Assembly (NCBI RefSeq): GCF_000614545.1 | Contig: NZ_BAKW01000007.1 | Location: forward strand, 53,875 to 117,874 | Length of the DNA stretch: 64,000 nucleotides | Direction: 5' to 3' | Source of the DNA: Asaia platycodi JCM 25414 | GTDB taxonomy: Bacteria > Pseudomonadota > Alphaproteobacteria > Acetobacterales > Acetobacteraceae | Shown here: one piece after another, positions 19,837-29,609 of the stretch | Layout: each line of letters starts with the position of its first letter | Position numbering within the stretch: the stretch's first letter is position 1 | Notes under the pieces: model-generated | What the model saw: the letters and a program-made list of their open reading frames with translations, nothing else | Told to the model about the DNA's origin: nothing | Database searches by the model: none | Program-made: the position numbers and the translations under genes

Positions 19837-19971
19837 ATGAAGCGTACCTATCAACCGTCCAAGCTCGTCCGCAAGCGCCGCCACGGCTTCCGCGCCCGTA
19901 TGGAAACCGTCGGTGGCCGTCGCGTCATCAACAACCGTCGCGCCAAGGGCCGCAAGAAGCTTTCGGCCTGA
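19837..19971 (+). CDS. rpmH: 50S ribosomal protein L34
   Basis: A 44-residue basic protein, [20 protein letters not shown] at the N-terminus and ending GRKKLSA. It is a structural protein of the large subunit. The preceding GAGG gives a good ribosome site. It heads the conserved rpmH-rnpA-yidD-yidC-engB-argB run. Confidence 0.97.
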
Positions 19972-19978
19972 TTTCGAC

Positions 19979-20320
19979 TTGGCAGGCCAGCCCCAGAAGC
20001 TTCGGAAAAGACCCGAATTCCTTCGGGTCGCCAGCCGGGGGCGCAAGGTCGCCACATCGGGACTCGTGCTTCAGGTTCTGAAAACAGACGAAGAAGCCCC
20101 GGCCCGCGTCGGATTTACGGTGACTAAAAAAGTCGGGAACGCCGTCGTGCGTAACCGTACGCGTCGCCGCCTTAGGGCGGCGTTGCGTCATGTGGCCTCT
20201 GAGAGCGATCTCTCTGCGGTCGATCTCGTTCTTATCGGACGCGATTCGACAAGAGGCCGCCCATTCGGCAAGCTCATTGCCGATCTGGAACATGCCCTGA
20301 AAAAGGGTCAGGCTCTGTGA
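19979..20320 (+). CDS. rnpA: Ribonuclease P protein component
   Basis: A basic protein of about 113 residues that aids the RNase P RNA in trimming tRNA 5' leaders. [16 protein letters not shown] and the RNR box [14 protein letters not shown] are diagnostic. The start is unsure: TTG at 19979 gives a family-like N-terminus, but the open frame reaches back to a GTG at 19913 inside rpmH, which would make a 135-residue form overlapping L34. The stop overlaps the yidD start. Confidence 0.88.
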   Translation: MAGQPQKLRKRPEFLRVASRGRKVATSGLVLQVLKTDEEAPARVGFTVTKKVGNAVVRNRTRRRLRAALRHVASESDLSAVDLVLIGRDSTRGRPFGKLIADLEHALKKGQAL

Positions 20321-20550
20321 TGGAATCGGGTAGCAAGCTGGTTCTTTCCTGCCTTCTGGCCCTTTTGCATGTCTATCGCCGCTATATCAGCCCGCAGCTC
20401 GGTACGAACTGCCGTTTCCATCCGTCATGCAGTGCTTATGCTCAGGAAGCCCTGACCCGTCATGGCATAGTGCGCGGCCTCTGGTTGACAATAAGGCGGC
20501 TTGCTCGGTGCCATCCCTATTGCAGCGGGGGCGTCGATCCTGTGCCCTGA
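20317..20550 (+). CDS. yidD: Membrane protein insertion efficiency factor YidD
   Basis: A 77-residue protein with the [19 protein letters not shown] signature and an amphipathic N-terminal helix, ending [13 protein letters not shown]. It assists YidC-dependent membrane insertion and lies between rnpA and yidC as usual. Starts are GTG at 20317 or ATG at 20320; both overlap the rnpA stop. Confidence 0.93.
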   Translation: MMESGSKLVLSCLLALLHVYRRYISPQLGTNCRFHPSCSAYAQEALTRHGIVRGLWLTIRRLARCHPYCSGGVDPVP

Positions 20551-20690
20551 CAGGCACAAAATACCGAATTCCACGTGCGCCTATTGTTTTGTGACCGGAA
20601 TTCGGCCACTTGAACCGCTAAGGACGCGGCCTTTGGCCTGCGGCTTTCGTTATTCGTTTCATTCTCATTGGAAAGACCGGTATTCGGCTG

Positions 20691-22459
20691 ATGGATATCA
20701 AGCGCATCATCGTGGCAACCAGTCTCTCGGCCGCGATTGTGGTCGGCTTCGATTATTTCGTGCCGCAGCACGCGAAGAAAGACGTCGAGACCCAGACAAA
20801 TCAGCAGGCTCAGGGCAAGGCGCCCGAAGCGGGCGGCAAGGTCTCCGCTCTTCCCGTGGCGGTGCCCGGTGGCGCCCCGGCCAATGGCCCGGCTGCGGCC
20901 GCAGGCCCTGCCGGTCGCATCGCGATTGAAGGGCCGGACGCCACGGGCTCTTTCAGCCTGCGTGGTGCCCGTTTCGATAATCTGGTGCTCACGCATTACC
21001 GCGAGACGCTGGACAAGAACTCGCCGCTTGTGCGCCTGCTTGAAAATGGTGAAGGCCCGCAGCCGAGCTTTGTCGAGCTGGGCTGGCAGGCGCCAGCGGG
21101 CTCGACCCTGCATTTGCCGGACGCGACGACCGACTGGGCGAGCGACGATAAGACGCTTTCCCCCGATCACCCTGTCACCATGCAGTGGGATAACGGGCAG
21201 GGGCTGATTTTCAAAATCGAGATCAAGCTGGATCGCCGTTATCTGTTCGCCATTACCCAGAGCGTTCAGAACCAGGCGGGCGCGCCGGTTTCGCTCACGC
21301 CGTTCCAGCGTGTCGAGCGTGATTACAAGCCGCTCGAAACCGGTGGGATGATCGTACAGGAAGGCCCGCTTTCGGTCATAAATGACCGACTGGACGAGGA
21401 ATCCTACAAAACCATGCGCAAGGGCGCGACCAAGCCCGATAACTCGGCCTGGTCTGCCGATGGCGTGGGTGGTTGGGCAGGTATCACCGACAAATACTGG
21501 CTCACGGCGGTTATCCCCGACCAGAAGGCCGCTGTTTCGGTGCATTACCGCTTTGTGCCCAACGCCAAGGAAGGGTCGTATATCGTCGATAGCCAGTCCA
21601 GTCAGCCGATCCAGATCGCGCCGGGCTCGACGGTCCAGACGACCAGCATGGTTTTTGCCGGTGCGAAGGAGGTCAATCTCCTCGATCAGTATACCAATGA
21701 CCTGCACATTCCGTATTTCTACAAGGCGGTGGATTTCGGCTGGTTCGCGTTCCTGACGCGTCCGATGTTCATGTGCTGCACTGGCTGTATGACAAGGTCG
21801 GTAATTTCGGCATCGCGCTGCTGATCATGACACTGATCATCAAGCTGATTCTGTATCCGCTCGCCACCAAGTCTTTCGCCTCCATGGCGCGCATGCGCAC
21901 GCTGTCGCCGCGCATCCAGGCCATCCGCGAGCATAACAAGGGTGACCAGCTGGCCCAAAACCAGCAGATCATGGCGCTCTACAAGGAAGAGGGTGTTAAC
22001 CCGGCTGGTGGCTGTCTGCCGCTTCTGGTTCAGGCTCCGGTTGCCTTCTGCCTCTACAAGGTGCTGAACATCACCATCGAGATGCGTCACGCGCCGTTCT
22101 ATGGCTGGATCCGCGATCTCTCGGCTCCCGATCCGACCACTATCTTCAATCTCTTCGGTCTTCTGCCGTTCAATCCGAGCTTCATGCCCGAAATGCTGCA
22201 TGTCGGAATCTGGCCTATCCTGTTCGGCATCACCATCTGGCTGATGCAGCGTCAGAGCATGGTCAGCATGGACCCTGCGCAGCAGAAGATCATGCAGTTC
22301 ATGCCGGTCATTTACACGATTTTCCTAGGGCGTCTCTCGGCAGGTATCGTCATCTACTACACCTGGAACAACATCCTCAGCTACGCCCAGCAGAAGCTCA
22401 TTCAGGTGCAGATCGATCGCAAGGTAAAGAAGGGCGGTAAGGCCGTCAGCAAGTCGTGA
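20691..22459 (+). CDS. yidC: Membrane protein insertase YidC (frameshifted)
   Basis: About 590 residues. First membrane segment at 5-20, an Ala/Pro/Gln-rich linker (about 35-75), the periplasmic beta domain to about 345, then the five-helix insertase core (HWLYDKVGNFGIALLIMT onward). One C is missing near 21770, splitting MF from HVLHWLYDK; restoring it gives a normal protein. It inserts and folds inner-membrane proteins with or without SecYEG. It overlaps engB by four bases. Confidence 0.93.
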
Positions 22460-23133
22460 CCCAGAAAGAAGATCCGACCGTTTTCACCGAAGAGCAGATC
22501 GAAAACGGTCGTCTGCTTTTCGCTGCGGAGTGCGAATTCTTTTTTGGTGCACAGAAGCTCGACCAGCTTCCGCCGCTCGCCGGGCCGGAAGTGGCTTTTG
22601 CGGGGCGCTCCAATGTCGGCAAGTCCAGCCTGATCAATGCTCTTACCGGGCGTAGCAGGCTGGCCCGTGCCTCTTCCGAGCCGGGTCGCACCAAGCAGCT
22701 CAATTTCTTCAATCTCGGTGGCAGGCTGGCTCTGGTTGACATGCCGGGCTACGGTTTTGCGAAAGCGGCCAAGTCGGTGAAGGAAGAATGGCAGACGATG
22801 ATGTTTGCCTATCTGCGCGGTCGCCCGACCCTGACCCGTGTCTTCCTGCTGCTTGATGCACGCATCGAGTTGAAGCAGGCCGATCGCGACGTCATGGAGA
22901 TGCTTGATCGCGCTGCTGTGCTGTTTCAGGTCGTGCTGACCAAGGCCGATGGCATGGGCCCTAACAAGCTTAAAGCCAAGATCGCCGAGGTCGAGACCGT
23001 GCTGGCCAAGCATGCGGCGGCCTTTCCGCATATCGTGATAACCAGCAGCGAAACCGGATTGGGCATCGAGATTTTGCGTGCCGAGATCGCCCGCTCATGT
23101 GCGGGCAAGGGAGCCGAAGGGGAGCAGGGATGA
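22456..23133 (+). CDS. engB: Ribosome-biogenesis GTPase EngB/YihA
   Basis: A 225-residue GTPase with G1 GRSNVGKSS, G3 DMPGYGFA and G4 TKAD; the family acts in late 50S assembly. GTG start overlaps the yidC stop. Its own stop overlaps the argB ATG (ATGA), so yidC, engB and argB are likely coupled. No frameshift. Confidence 0.94.
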   Translation: MTQKEDPTVFTEEQIENGRLLFAAECEFFFGAQKLDQLPPLAGPEVAFAGRSNVGKSSLINALTGRSRLARASSEPGRTKQLNFFNLGGRLALVDMPGYGFAKAAKSVKEEWQTMMFAYLRGRPTLTRVFLLLDARIELKQADRDVMEMLDRAAVLFQVVLTKADGMGPNKLKAKIAEVETVLAKHAAAFPHIVITSSETGLGIEILRAEIARSCAGKGAEGEQG

Positions 23134-24051
23134 AGAAGGACGCAGCGGAGCTCACGCTCCCTGACATGAATGATGAAGCCAGCAGCAGGCCGCCCTGCTC
23201 GCCAGCGCTCTGCCTTTTCTGCGTCGTTATGCCGGTGACACGATTGTCGTGAAATATGGCGGGAACGCCATGAGCAAGGATCATCTGTCGAGCGCCTTCG
23301 GTCGCGACATCGCCCTGCTGAAACTGGTCGGCATCAACCCTATCGTGGTGCATGGTGGCGGTCCGCAGATCAGCGCCATGCTCAAGCGTCTTGAAATCGA
23401 GTCCCGCTTCGTCGATGGGCTTCGTGTCACTGATCAGGCGGCAATCGACGTCATCGAGATGGTGCTTTCCGGCAGCGTCAACAAGCAGGTAGCCGATCTC
23501 ATCAACCGCGCCGGCGCTCTGGCTGTGGGTATTTCGGGCAAGGATGGCGGGCTGTTGCAGGCGCGCAAGCTGATGCATCGCAGCCGTAATGCGCGTTCGG
23601 GACTGGAGGAAGTGCAGGATCTCGGCTTCGTCGGCGAGCGACAAAGATCGATCCGCGCGTGCTGTACTCTCTGCTCGGTTCAGGCCTTATCCCCGTGATT
23701 GCGCCAGTAGGGGTGGGCGAAAAGGGCGAGACCTATAACATCAATGCAGACACTGCCGCCGGGGCGATTGCAGGCAGCGTCAATGCCTCGCGTCTGTTGA
23801 TGCTGACGGATGTGGCCGGTGTGCTTGACGAAAACGGCAGGCTTATCCCTGAACTGACGGCTGAAGAGGCCCAGCGTCGCATTGCCGACGGGTCGATTTC
23901 AGGCGGTATGATCCCGAAGGTCGAGACCTGCCTCGCAGCGGTAAAGGCTGGGGCCAGCGCGGCCGTGATTCTCGACGGTCGTGTGCCTCACGCGTGCCTG
24001 CTTGAGCTTTTCACCCATAAAGGATCAGGCACGCTCATTCGCGCTGCCTGA
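23130..24051 (+). CDS. argB: Acetylglutamate kinase (two frameshifts)
   Basis: Second step of arginine synthesis, phosphorylating N-acetylglutamate. About 307 residues. The true start is the ATG at 23130; a C is missing near 23180 (DEA then [13 protein letters not shown]), and a G is missing near 23638 (GFVGE then [13 protein letters not shown]). Motifs are [18 protein letters not shown], the [12 protein letters not shown] substrate segment and GGMIPKVE. The stop shares a palindrome with the convergent GGDEF gene. Confidence 0.92.
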
Positions 24052-24057
24052 TCAGGC
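24046..24057. repeat. 12-bp palindrome holding two convergent stop codons
   Basis: GCCTGATCAGGC contains the argB stop (TGA, 24049-24051) and the complement of the stop of the opposite gene (24052-24054) with no base between them. A GTTTT follows on the plus strand, so the palindrome may double as a small terminator for argB. Confidence 0.5.
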
Positions 24058-25083
24058 GTTTTCGTGGGCGAAATACCAGTCCACGCTCTCCTCATGGGCG
24101 ATCGAGAGAGCGAGGCGCGCCCTTTCGAAAAAGACGTCAAGCGTGTCGGTTGAATGCGGTTCGCGTGTCACGAGGCCGATTTTGACCGAGACGAGGGGGT
24201 TGGCGCCCGCAGAGCAGAGATAGCGCCTTTTACAGATCTGATCGGCGCGCTCCACCGACGCAAAACGGTCCCCTCCATCAAGCCAGAGCACGAAACTTTC
24301 GCGGTCCAGCTGTCCGATCAGATCGGTCGGACGGATGGCTCGTTGCAGAAAGGCGATGGCATCGCGAACATGCGCGATCTGCTCGATCGCATCGTCCGCG
24401 TTGATCAGGCCTTGTGGCGTGTTCAGCAACCCGGAGAAGCTGACGAGCATCAGTGTGGCGGGGAGATGCTCCCGATCGAGCCGCGGAAAGCGCCGCTCGA
24501 CTTTTTCGCGGAACAGAGACCAGATCGGCAGATGGGTCAGAGGGTCGTAGGGCAGGGCACGCATCAGCACGCGATAGCGATGGTCGACCTCGATCATCGC
24601 AGCTGCCGTATGGATCAGCGTGTCGAGCACGCGTCTGAAGGCCTCCGCAGCGCGAGCCGGAAAGCGATGGGGAAAATAGACGAAGATGCCGATCTCGCCC
24701 TGATGCCGTACTTCCGTGATCGCCCGCAGGCAGAGATTGGTGCTGCTCCGCTGGCCGCCGAACTCCTCACGCGATGTCCCGTCCTGCTTCGGCCATGAGT
24801 GAAGAACATGCAGTTGCGGCTCGGAAGGCGGCGGTATGACGAGCGCGCCCGCGCTCATGAGAACACCGCGCTGAGGTTTTGTCTGGGCGCAGAATTGCTC
24901 GAAAGCCTGCCTCAGCCCTTCAGACACCGAAATAGCAGCGCGCAAGGTGTCGAGAAGCGCGGCCTGGAACTCGAGTTCGCGCTGCTTCCAGTCCCGTGGT
25001 CCCGTCTGCGAGGAGGCTCCACCACTCCCGAAGATAAAAGTGGAGAGCGTCGAACGCATGGTGTTCAACAGGAATGCGTTCAT
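24052..25083 (-). CDS. Degenerate GGDEF-domain protein
   Basis: A 343-residue cytoplasmic protein. Residues 30-165 look like a sensory GAF-type region. DPLTHLP at 180-186 is the classic start of a diguanylate cyclase domain (usually DPLTGLPNR). The catalytic GGDEF loop is replaced by LDRESF (259-264), and the upstream metal-binding region reads LMLVSFSGL instead of a DLD-type motif. It therefore should not make cyclic di-GMP; it may bind a nucleotide or partner. The frame is intact. It faces away from dapD. Confidence 0.7.
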   Translation of the reverse strand: MNAFLLNTMRSTLSTFIFGSGGASSQTGPRDWKQRELEFQAALLDTLRAAISVSEGLRQAFEQFCAQTKPQRGVLMSAGALVIPPPSEPQLHVLHSWPKQDGTSREEFGGQRSSTNLCLRAITEVRHQGEIGIFVYFPHRFPARAAEAFRRVLDTLIHTAAAMIEVDHRYRVLMRALPYDPLTHLPIWSLFREKVERRFPRLDREHLPATLMLVSFSGLLNTPQGLINADDAIEQIAHVRDAIAFLQRAIRPTDLIGQLDRESFVLWLDGGDRFASVERADQICKRRYLCSAGANPLVSVKIGLVTREPHSTDTLDVFFERARLALSIAHEESVDWYFAHENA

Positions 25084-25296
25084 CTGGCGTGTTCCCGGGG
25101 GCAGAGAGGCAAGATTTGCGACGCTCTCGTTAACAGAGGTTCCTGGGCAAAGTCCCGTTTCCTGGCTCGCGGCCTAATATAGCGGTTGGTATTTAATTCA
25201 TCCTTAACGACTGTTCTGCGCAAGATTCGTTGACTTCCTGATGCGTCCTGAGCATGGTCCGCTCACTTGAACAACCCCGCCGAAGGACGCCTGAAG
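25084..25296. other. Divergent intergenic region, GGDEF gene / dapD
   Basis: This 213-base gap must hold the promoters of both divergent genes. It includes an AT-rich core at about 25175-25210. I see no clear operator or riboswitch. An in-frame TTG at 25267 could start dapD but has no ribosome site. Confidence 0.35.
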
Positions 25297-26127
25297 ATGC
25301 CCGTATCCGACCTGCGCACAGTGATCGACTCCTTGTGGGAGCGTCGCGATACGCTTAACGCCCATACGGAAGGCGAGGCACGTGAAGCGATCGAGCACGC
25401 TCTGACGGCTCTTGATGAAGGCAGGCTGCGGGTGGCCGAGCCCGGCGAAAGTGGCTGGGTCGTGCATGAGTGGCTCAAAAAGGCTGTTCTGCTTTCTTTC
25501 CGCATCACCGACAGCCGCGTCGCCGAGCGCGCTTGCAGTGGCGTTCCCGGTTTCGACAAAGTGCCGCTGAAATTCGATGGCTGGGACCAGTTCCGTTTTG
25601 CCGAAGCCGGTTTTCGTGCCGTTCCCGGTGCCATCGTGCGTCGCTCCGCCTATATCGCGCCGGGCGTGGTGCTGATGCCGAGCTTCGTCAATGTCGGCGC
25701 GCGCGTCGATAGCGGCACCATGGTCGATACTTGGGCCACAGTTGGTTCCTGTGCGCAGATCGGCAAGAACGTACATATCAGTGGTGGCGCCGGTATCGGC
25801 GGCGTGCTTGAGCCTTTGCAGGCCGCACCCGTCATCATCGAAGATGATTGCTTCATCGGTGCGCGTTCCGAAGTGGCCGAGGGCGTCGTGGTCGAGCGTG
25901 GCTCGGTTCTTTCCATGGGTGTGTTCATCGGCGCTTCCACCAAGATCGTCGACCGTGCAACGGGTGAGATCTTCATGGGCCGCGTTCCTGCTTATTCCGT
26001 GGTCGTGCCCGGCACGCTCCCTGGACGGACGCCGGACGCGCCGCATCTTGCCTGCGCTGTGATCGTCAAGCGCGTCGATGAGCGCACGCGCTCCAAGACG
26101 TCGATCAACGAATTGCTGCGCGACTGA
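25297..26127 (+). CDS. dapD: Tetrahydrodipicolinate N-succinyltransferase
   Basis: A 276-residue hexapeptide-repeat acyltransferase of lysine/diaminopimelate synthesis, using succinyl-Co[21 protein letters not shown] and [14 protein letters not shown] are diagnostic. The ATG at 25297 with AAGGA 10 bases upstream is favoured over TTG at 25267. dapE follows two bases later, giving consecutive pathway steps. Confidence 0.94.
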   Translation: MPVSDLRTVIDSLWERRDTLNAHTEGEAREAIEHALTALDEGRLRVAEPGESGWVVHEWLKKAVLLSFRITDSRVAERACSGVPGFDKVPLKFDGWDQFRFAEAGFRAVPGAIVRRSAYIAPGVVLMPSFVNVGARVDSGTMVDTWATVGSCAQIGKNVHISGGAGIGGVLEPLQAAPVIIEDDCFIGARSEVAEGVVVERGSVLSMGVFIGASTKIVDRATGEIFMGRVPAYSVVVPGTLPGRTPDAPHLACAVIVKRVDERTRSKTSINELLRD

Positions 26128-26129
26128 TC

Positions 26130-27259
26130 GTGTCTCTCGATGTCGTCGCCCTTGCCGGTCAACTGATCGGCTGTCGTTCCGTCACGCCGGCCGATGACGG
26201 AGCAATGGCGCTCCTTGCAGGCACCCTGTCGGATCTGGGCTTCAGTGCCCAGCGCGTCGATTGCGGTCCCGAGGGCAACCGGACCCCTAATCTTTTCGCA
26301 CGCAAAGGCGACAAGGGGCCCCATCTCTGCTTTGCAGGGCATACCGATGTCGTGCCGCCCGGTGAAGGCTGGGCGCATGATCCTTTCGGTGCCCATTGTA
26401 TCGATGGCAATCTCTACGGACGCGGCATCGCGGATATGAAGGGCGGCATTGCTGCCTTTGTCGCTGCGGTGGCTTCCCTGCAGACGGAGCGGCCTCTCAA
26501 GGGCTCCGTGAGTCTTCTGATCACGGGCGATGAGGAAGGTCCCGCCCTGTACGGAACGAAAGAGGTTCTGCCTGGATGATGGAAAACGGGCATTGTCCCG
26601 ATTTCTGCCTGCTTGGCGAACCGACCAATCCCGACCAGCTCGGTGAGGTCATCAAGATTGGTCGTCGCGGCAGCCTCAATGTCTGGATCACGATCAACGG
26701 TGTGCAGGGGCATGTAGCCTATCCGCATCTGGCCGATAATCCGATCCATCGTCTGCTGCCGATCCTCACCTCGCTGACGTCGCGCGTGCTCGATGAGGGC
26801 AACGCCCATTTTGCCCCGTCATCCCTCCAGGTCGTGAGTGTCGATGTGGGCAACGCGGCCACCAATGTCATTCCGGGTAAGGCAACGGCCCTGCTCAATA
26901 TCCGGTTCAATACCGAGCATCGCGGCGACGATCTGGTACAGTGGATTCGCGACACCGTCTCGCTTCACGCGCCCGGCGCGCTGGTCGAAGCAAGTATCAG
27001 CGGTGAAGCGTTCTTCACCGAGCCGGGGGCGGCCGTCGCGGCTCTCTCCGAAGTCGTGTCCCGTCATACCGGGCGCGCTCCGAAGCTGGATACCGGCGGT
27101 GGTACCTCGGATGCGCGTTTCATCGCCCAGTATTGCGCTGTTGCTGAGTTCGGCCTTGTGGGCGCGACAATGCACAAGGCAGATGAATGCGTCGCCATTG
27201 CCGATTTGCGGACACTGGTCCTGATCTATCGTGATTTTCTTGAGGCATTCGGATTGTGA
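26130..27259 (+). CDS. dapE: Succinyl-diaminopimelate desuccinylase (frameshifted)
   Basis: A dinuclear zinc hydrolase that frees LL-diaminopimelate for peptidoglycan and lysine. AGHTDVVPPG gives the first zinc ligand (His) and ADMKGG the bridging Asp; the GDEEG catalytic Glu pair and the C-terminal ATMHKADE His are present. One G is missing near 26570: KEVL then AWMMENGHCPDF. About 376 residues when repaired. GTG start directly after dapD; the stop overlaps the next gene. Confidence 0.93.
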
Positions 27260-27885
27260 AAAGCGGCTCTCCCACCCCAGGCGATACCCCGGCAGGGGCA
27301 GCTGCGCGCATCATGCGCGGTGTTCTGCAGCTTGCCCGCGGCGACGCGCAGGGTATCCAGGCCTTTCGCAATACGCCCGAGGCGCTTCTTTCGGCCTTGG
27401 CGCCGAGTATTGCGCTTTTTATGGTGATGGGCCTCTCTCAGCTTACACATCGTTTCGATGCGATGCAGGTCACCAAGGTCCTGATTCTGGTCGCGGCCCT
27501 GTTGACCCGCCTTGTGGTCTCCCAGCTTGCAGCGTCATTCTGGGGGCGTGAGGCAGGCTGGTCACGCTACGCTACGGCGCTGCTCTGGTGCGGCTGGCTA
27601 CCTGTTGTCGTGTCTCTGTTTGCGCTCAGCATCATCGAAGTTGCGCTGCCCGGCATCGGTTCGACACCCGCGGCCCTTGGCGTCGTGATGCTGGGTGTCG
27701 AGCTCTACGAGCTCTGGCTCGGCTGGTTCATTGCTTGCAAGGGGTTGGAGATCAGCGGTGGCAGGGCCGCGGGTCTGGTCGTGTTGATGAATGTCTCGGT
27801 TGCTGCGCTTTATATTCTCGCAGCGATTTTGCCGCCCCATTACAATGCGCTGCACGAAATCATGGCGCCGCTGCCGAAATCCTGA
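27256..27885 (+). CDS. Uncharacterised Yip1-like membrane protein
   Basis: A 209-residue protein not recognised with certainty. It has a polar N-terminus (about 45 residues) and five hydrophobic segments (about 47-65, 73-92, 103-126, 140-160, 172-192), resembling small Yip1/DUF1282-type membrane proteins. GTG start overlaps the dapE stop, suggesting co-translation with dapD-dapE, but nothing in it hints at lysine metabolism. It converges with truA. Confidence 0.65.
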   Translation: MKSGSPTPGDTPAGAAARIMRGVLQLARGDAQGIQAFRNTPEALLSALAPSIALFMVMGLSQLTHRFDAMQVTKVLILVAALLTRLVVSQLAASFWGREAGWSRYATALLWCGWLPVVVSLFALSIIEVALPGIGSTPAALGVVMLGVELYELWLGWFIACKGLEISGGRAAGLVVLMNVSVAALYILAAILPPHYNALHEIMAPLPKS

Positions 27886-27890
27886 TCCGT

Positions 27891-28706
27891 TCAGCCGAAC
27901 GGGTCGTGAGCGTAGCCTACTCCGACAAGACACAGCCCTTCAGCCGGGGCTGTGGGACCAGCCTTGCGGCGGTCGCACGCCTCCAGCACCTCGCGCAGCT
28001 TCGATACAGGCCACTGCCCGCTACCGACAAGCTGCAGCGAGCCTGCCAGATTGCGCACCTGATGATGCAGGAAAGAGCGCGCCTCGACGTCGATATGGAT
28101 ATGCAGCCCAACGCGTATGACATCGAGGCGATCGAGCGTGCGGATAGGACTGTTGGCCTGACAGGCAGCAGCGCGGAACGACGAGAAATCATGACGCCCC
28201 AGCAGCGTCTGTGCTGCTTCGTGCATCGCGCTGGCATCAAGGGGGCGCTTCACATGCCAGACGTGATCGGCATCCAGGACAGCCCGGCTCGGTCGGTTGA
28301 GAATGCTATAGCGGTAGCTGCGCGAAAGGGCAGAAAAACGGGCATGCCAGCCGTCGGCGGCCTCTGCCGCATCGAGAACCGCGACGCGATGGGGCTTGAG
28401 ATGAAAACTGATCCCGTCGCGTATCTGCCGCGCATCGAGACGTTCCTGGACGGGCAGATCGAGCTGGACGACCATTGCAGAGGCATGGACCCCAGCATCG
28501 GTGCGGCCTGCCGTGGCGCTCATGACGGGGGCGTCGCCTACGAGGCGGGAAGCAGCATTTTCGAGTAGTTCCTGCACGGACAGGCCGTTATTCTGTTTCT
28601 GCCATCCGACCAGCCCGGTCCCGTCATATTCGATCTTGAGCGCCCAGCGTTTGTAGCCATGCGCGAGACCCTCTCGTGCGCCCTCGCTGGCGCTGTCACT
28701 CCCCAA
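27891..28706 (-). CDS. truA: tRNA pseudouridine(38-40) synthase
   Basis: A 271-residue enzyme that isomerises uridines 38-40 in the tRNA anticodon arm. The catalytic Asp70 is in AGRTDAGVHA; RSYRYSILNR and FLHHQVRNL are further signatures. The only sensible start is TTG at 28706, preceded by AGGGGA six bases upstream inside the end of fmt, with an 11-base overlap. A small hairpin (27887-27902) lies at its 3' end against the convergent gene. Confidence 0.92.
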   Translation of the reverse strand: MGSDSASEGAREGLAHGYKRWALKIEYDGTGLVGWQKQNNGLSVQELLENAASRLVGDAPVMSATAGRTDAGVHASAMVVQLDLPVQERLDARQIRDGISFHLKPHRVAVLDAAEAADGWHARFSALSRSYRYSILNRPSRAVLDADHVWHVKRPLDASAMHEAAQTLLGRHDFSSFRAAACQANSPIRTLDRLDVIRVGLHIHIDVEARSFLHHQVRNLAGSLQLVGSGQWPVSKLREVLEACDRRKAGPTAPAEGLCLVGVGYAHDPFG

Positions 28707-29605
28707 GGATCGTCCCCTTGCACTTGCGTTCCTCTCAGGAAGTCGGACGCCGCCATCATGGCCTTGCCGGGACGCTGCAACGTCAGGATCCGGAGCGCGT
28801 GTCTACCGCAGGCGATGGTCAGCGAATCGTCCAGTGCGGCGCCCGGCGTTGCCGCATGCGAGCCTTCCACGATACGGGCCTGCCCGATCTTGAGGACGAT
28901 ACCGTCCTGTGTGGTGAAAGCCCCGGGCCAGGGCGTCAGCCCTCTGATCTGCCGGTCGAGAATTTCGGCAGGGTTGCGCCAGTCGATACGGCCCGTTTCA
29001 CGGGTCAGACGTTCGGCATAGGTCACGCCCTGCTCGGGCTGCGGCACCGGAGCAAAGGGGCGCCGTAGCGTTTCGATCAGCAATTCGGCACCGAGAAAGG
29101 ACAGGCGGTCATGCAGGGTAGAGGCCGTCTCGTCCGGGGCAAGATCGAGGGCCGCCTCGGCCAGAACGTCGCCCGTATCGAGCCCGGCATCCATCTGCAT
29201 GATGGAAATGCCGCTACGGGCATCGCCAGCGAGCAGCGCAGACTGGATAGGTGAGGCGCCGCGCCAACGGGGCAACAGACTGGCATGGACGTTGAGGCAG
29301 CCCCGTCCGGGGGCATCGAGCATCCGCTGAGGCAGGATCAACCCATAGGCGACCACGATACCCAGATCGACGTCGAGGGACTCGAAAAACGCCTGCTCCT
29401 CCTCATTGTTCCTTATTTTGACAGGCTACGTACCGCAACGCCAGCCCGTTCGGCGGCATTCTGCACCGGGGAGGGACGCAACGCCTTGCCGCGCTGCGGG
29501 GCGCGGAGGCTGGGTATAGACATGAACGATCTCATGCCCGGCGGCCCGAAGGGACTCGAATACCGGCACTGCGAAATCCGGCGTGCCCATGAAAACCAGA
29601 CGCAT
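28696..29605 (-). CDS. fmt: Methionyl-tRNA formyltransferase (three frameshifts)
   Basis: Formylates initiator Met-tRNA using 10-formyl-tetrahydrofolate. The N-terminus [19 protein letters not shown] and [15 protein letters not shown] (formyl-binding His) are clear. Shifts occur near 29495 (after YTQPPRPA), near 29416-29419 (one A missing, SLSK then [11 protein letters not shown]) and near 28714-28717 (an extra C/G; the natural end is VQGTILGE). Without the last repair, the frame runs 158 bases into truA as nonsense. The start follows the def stop by four bases. Confidence 0.88.
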
Positions 29606-29609
29606 GGTG

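Noticed and set aside
25084..25296. A lysine riboswitch upstream of dapD.
   Set aside because: The gap is only 213 bases, is shared with a divergent gene, and shows none of the long paired helices expected of the L box.
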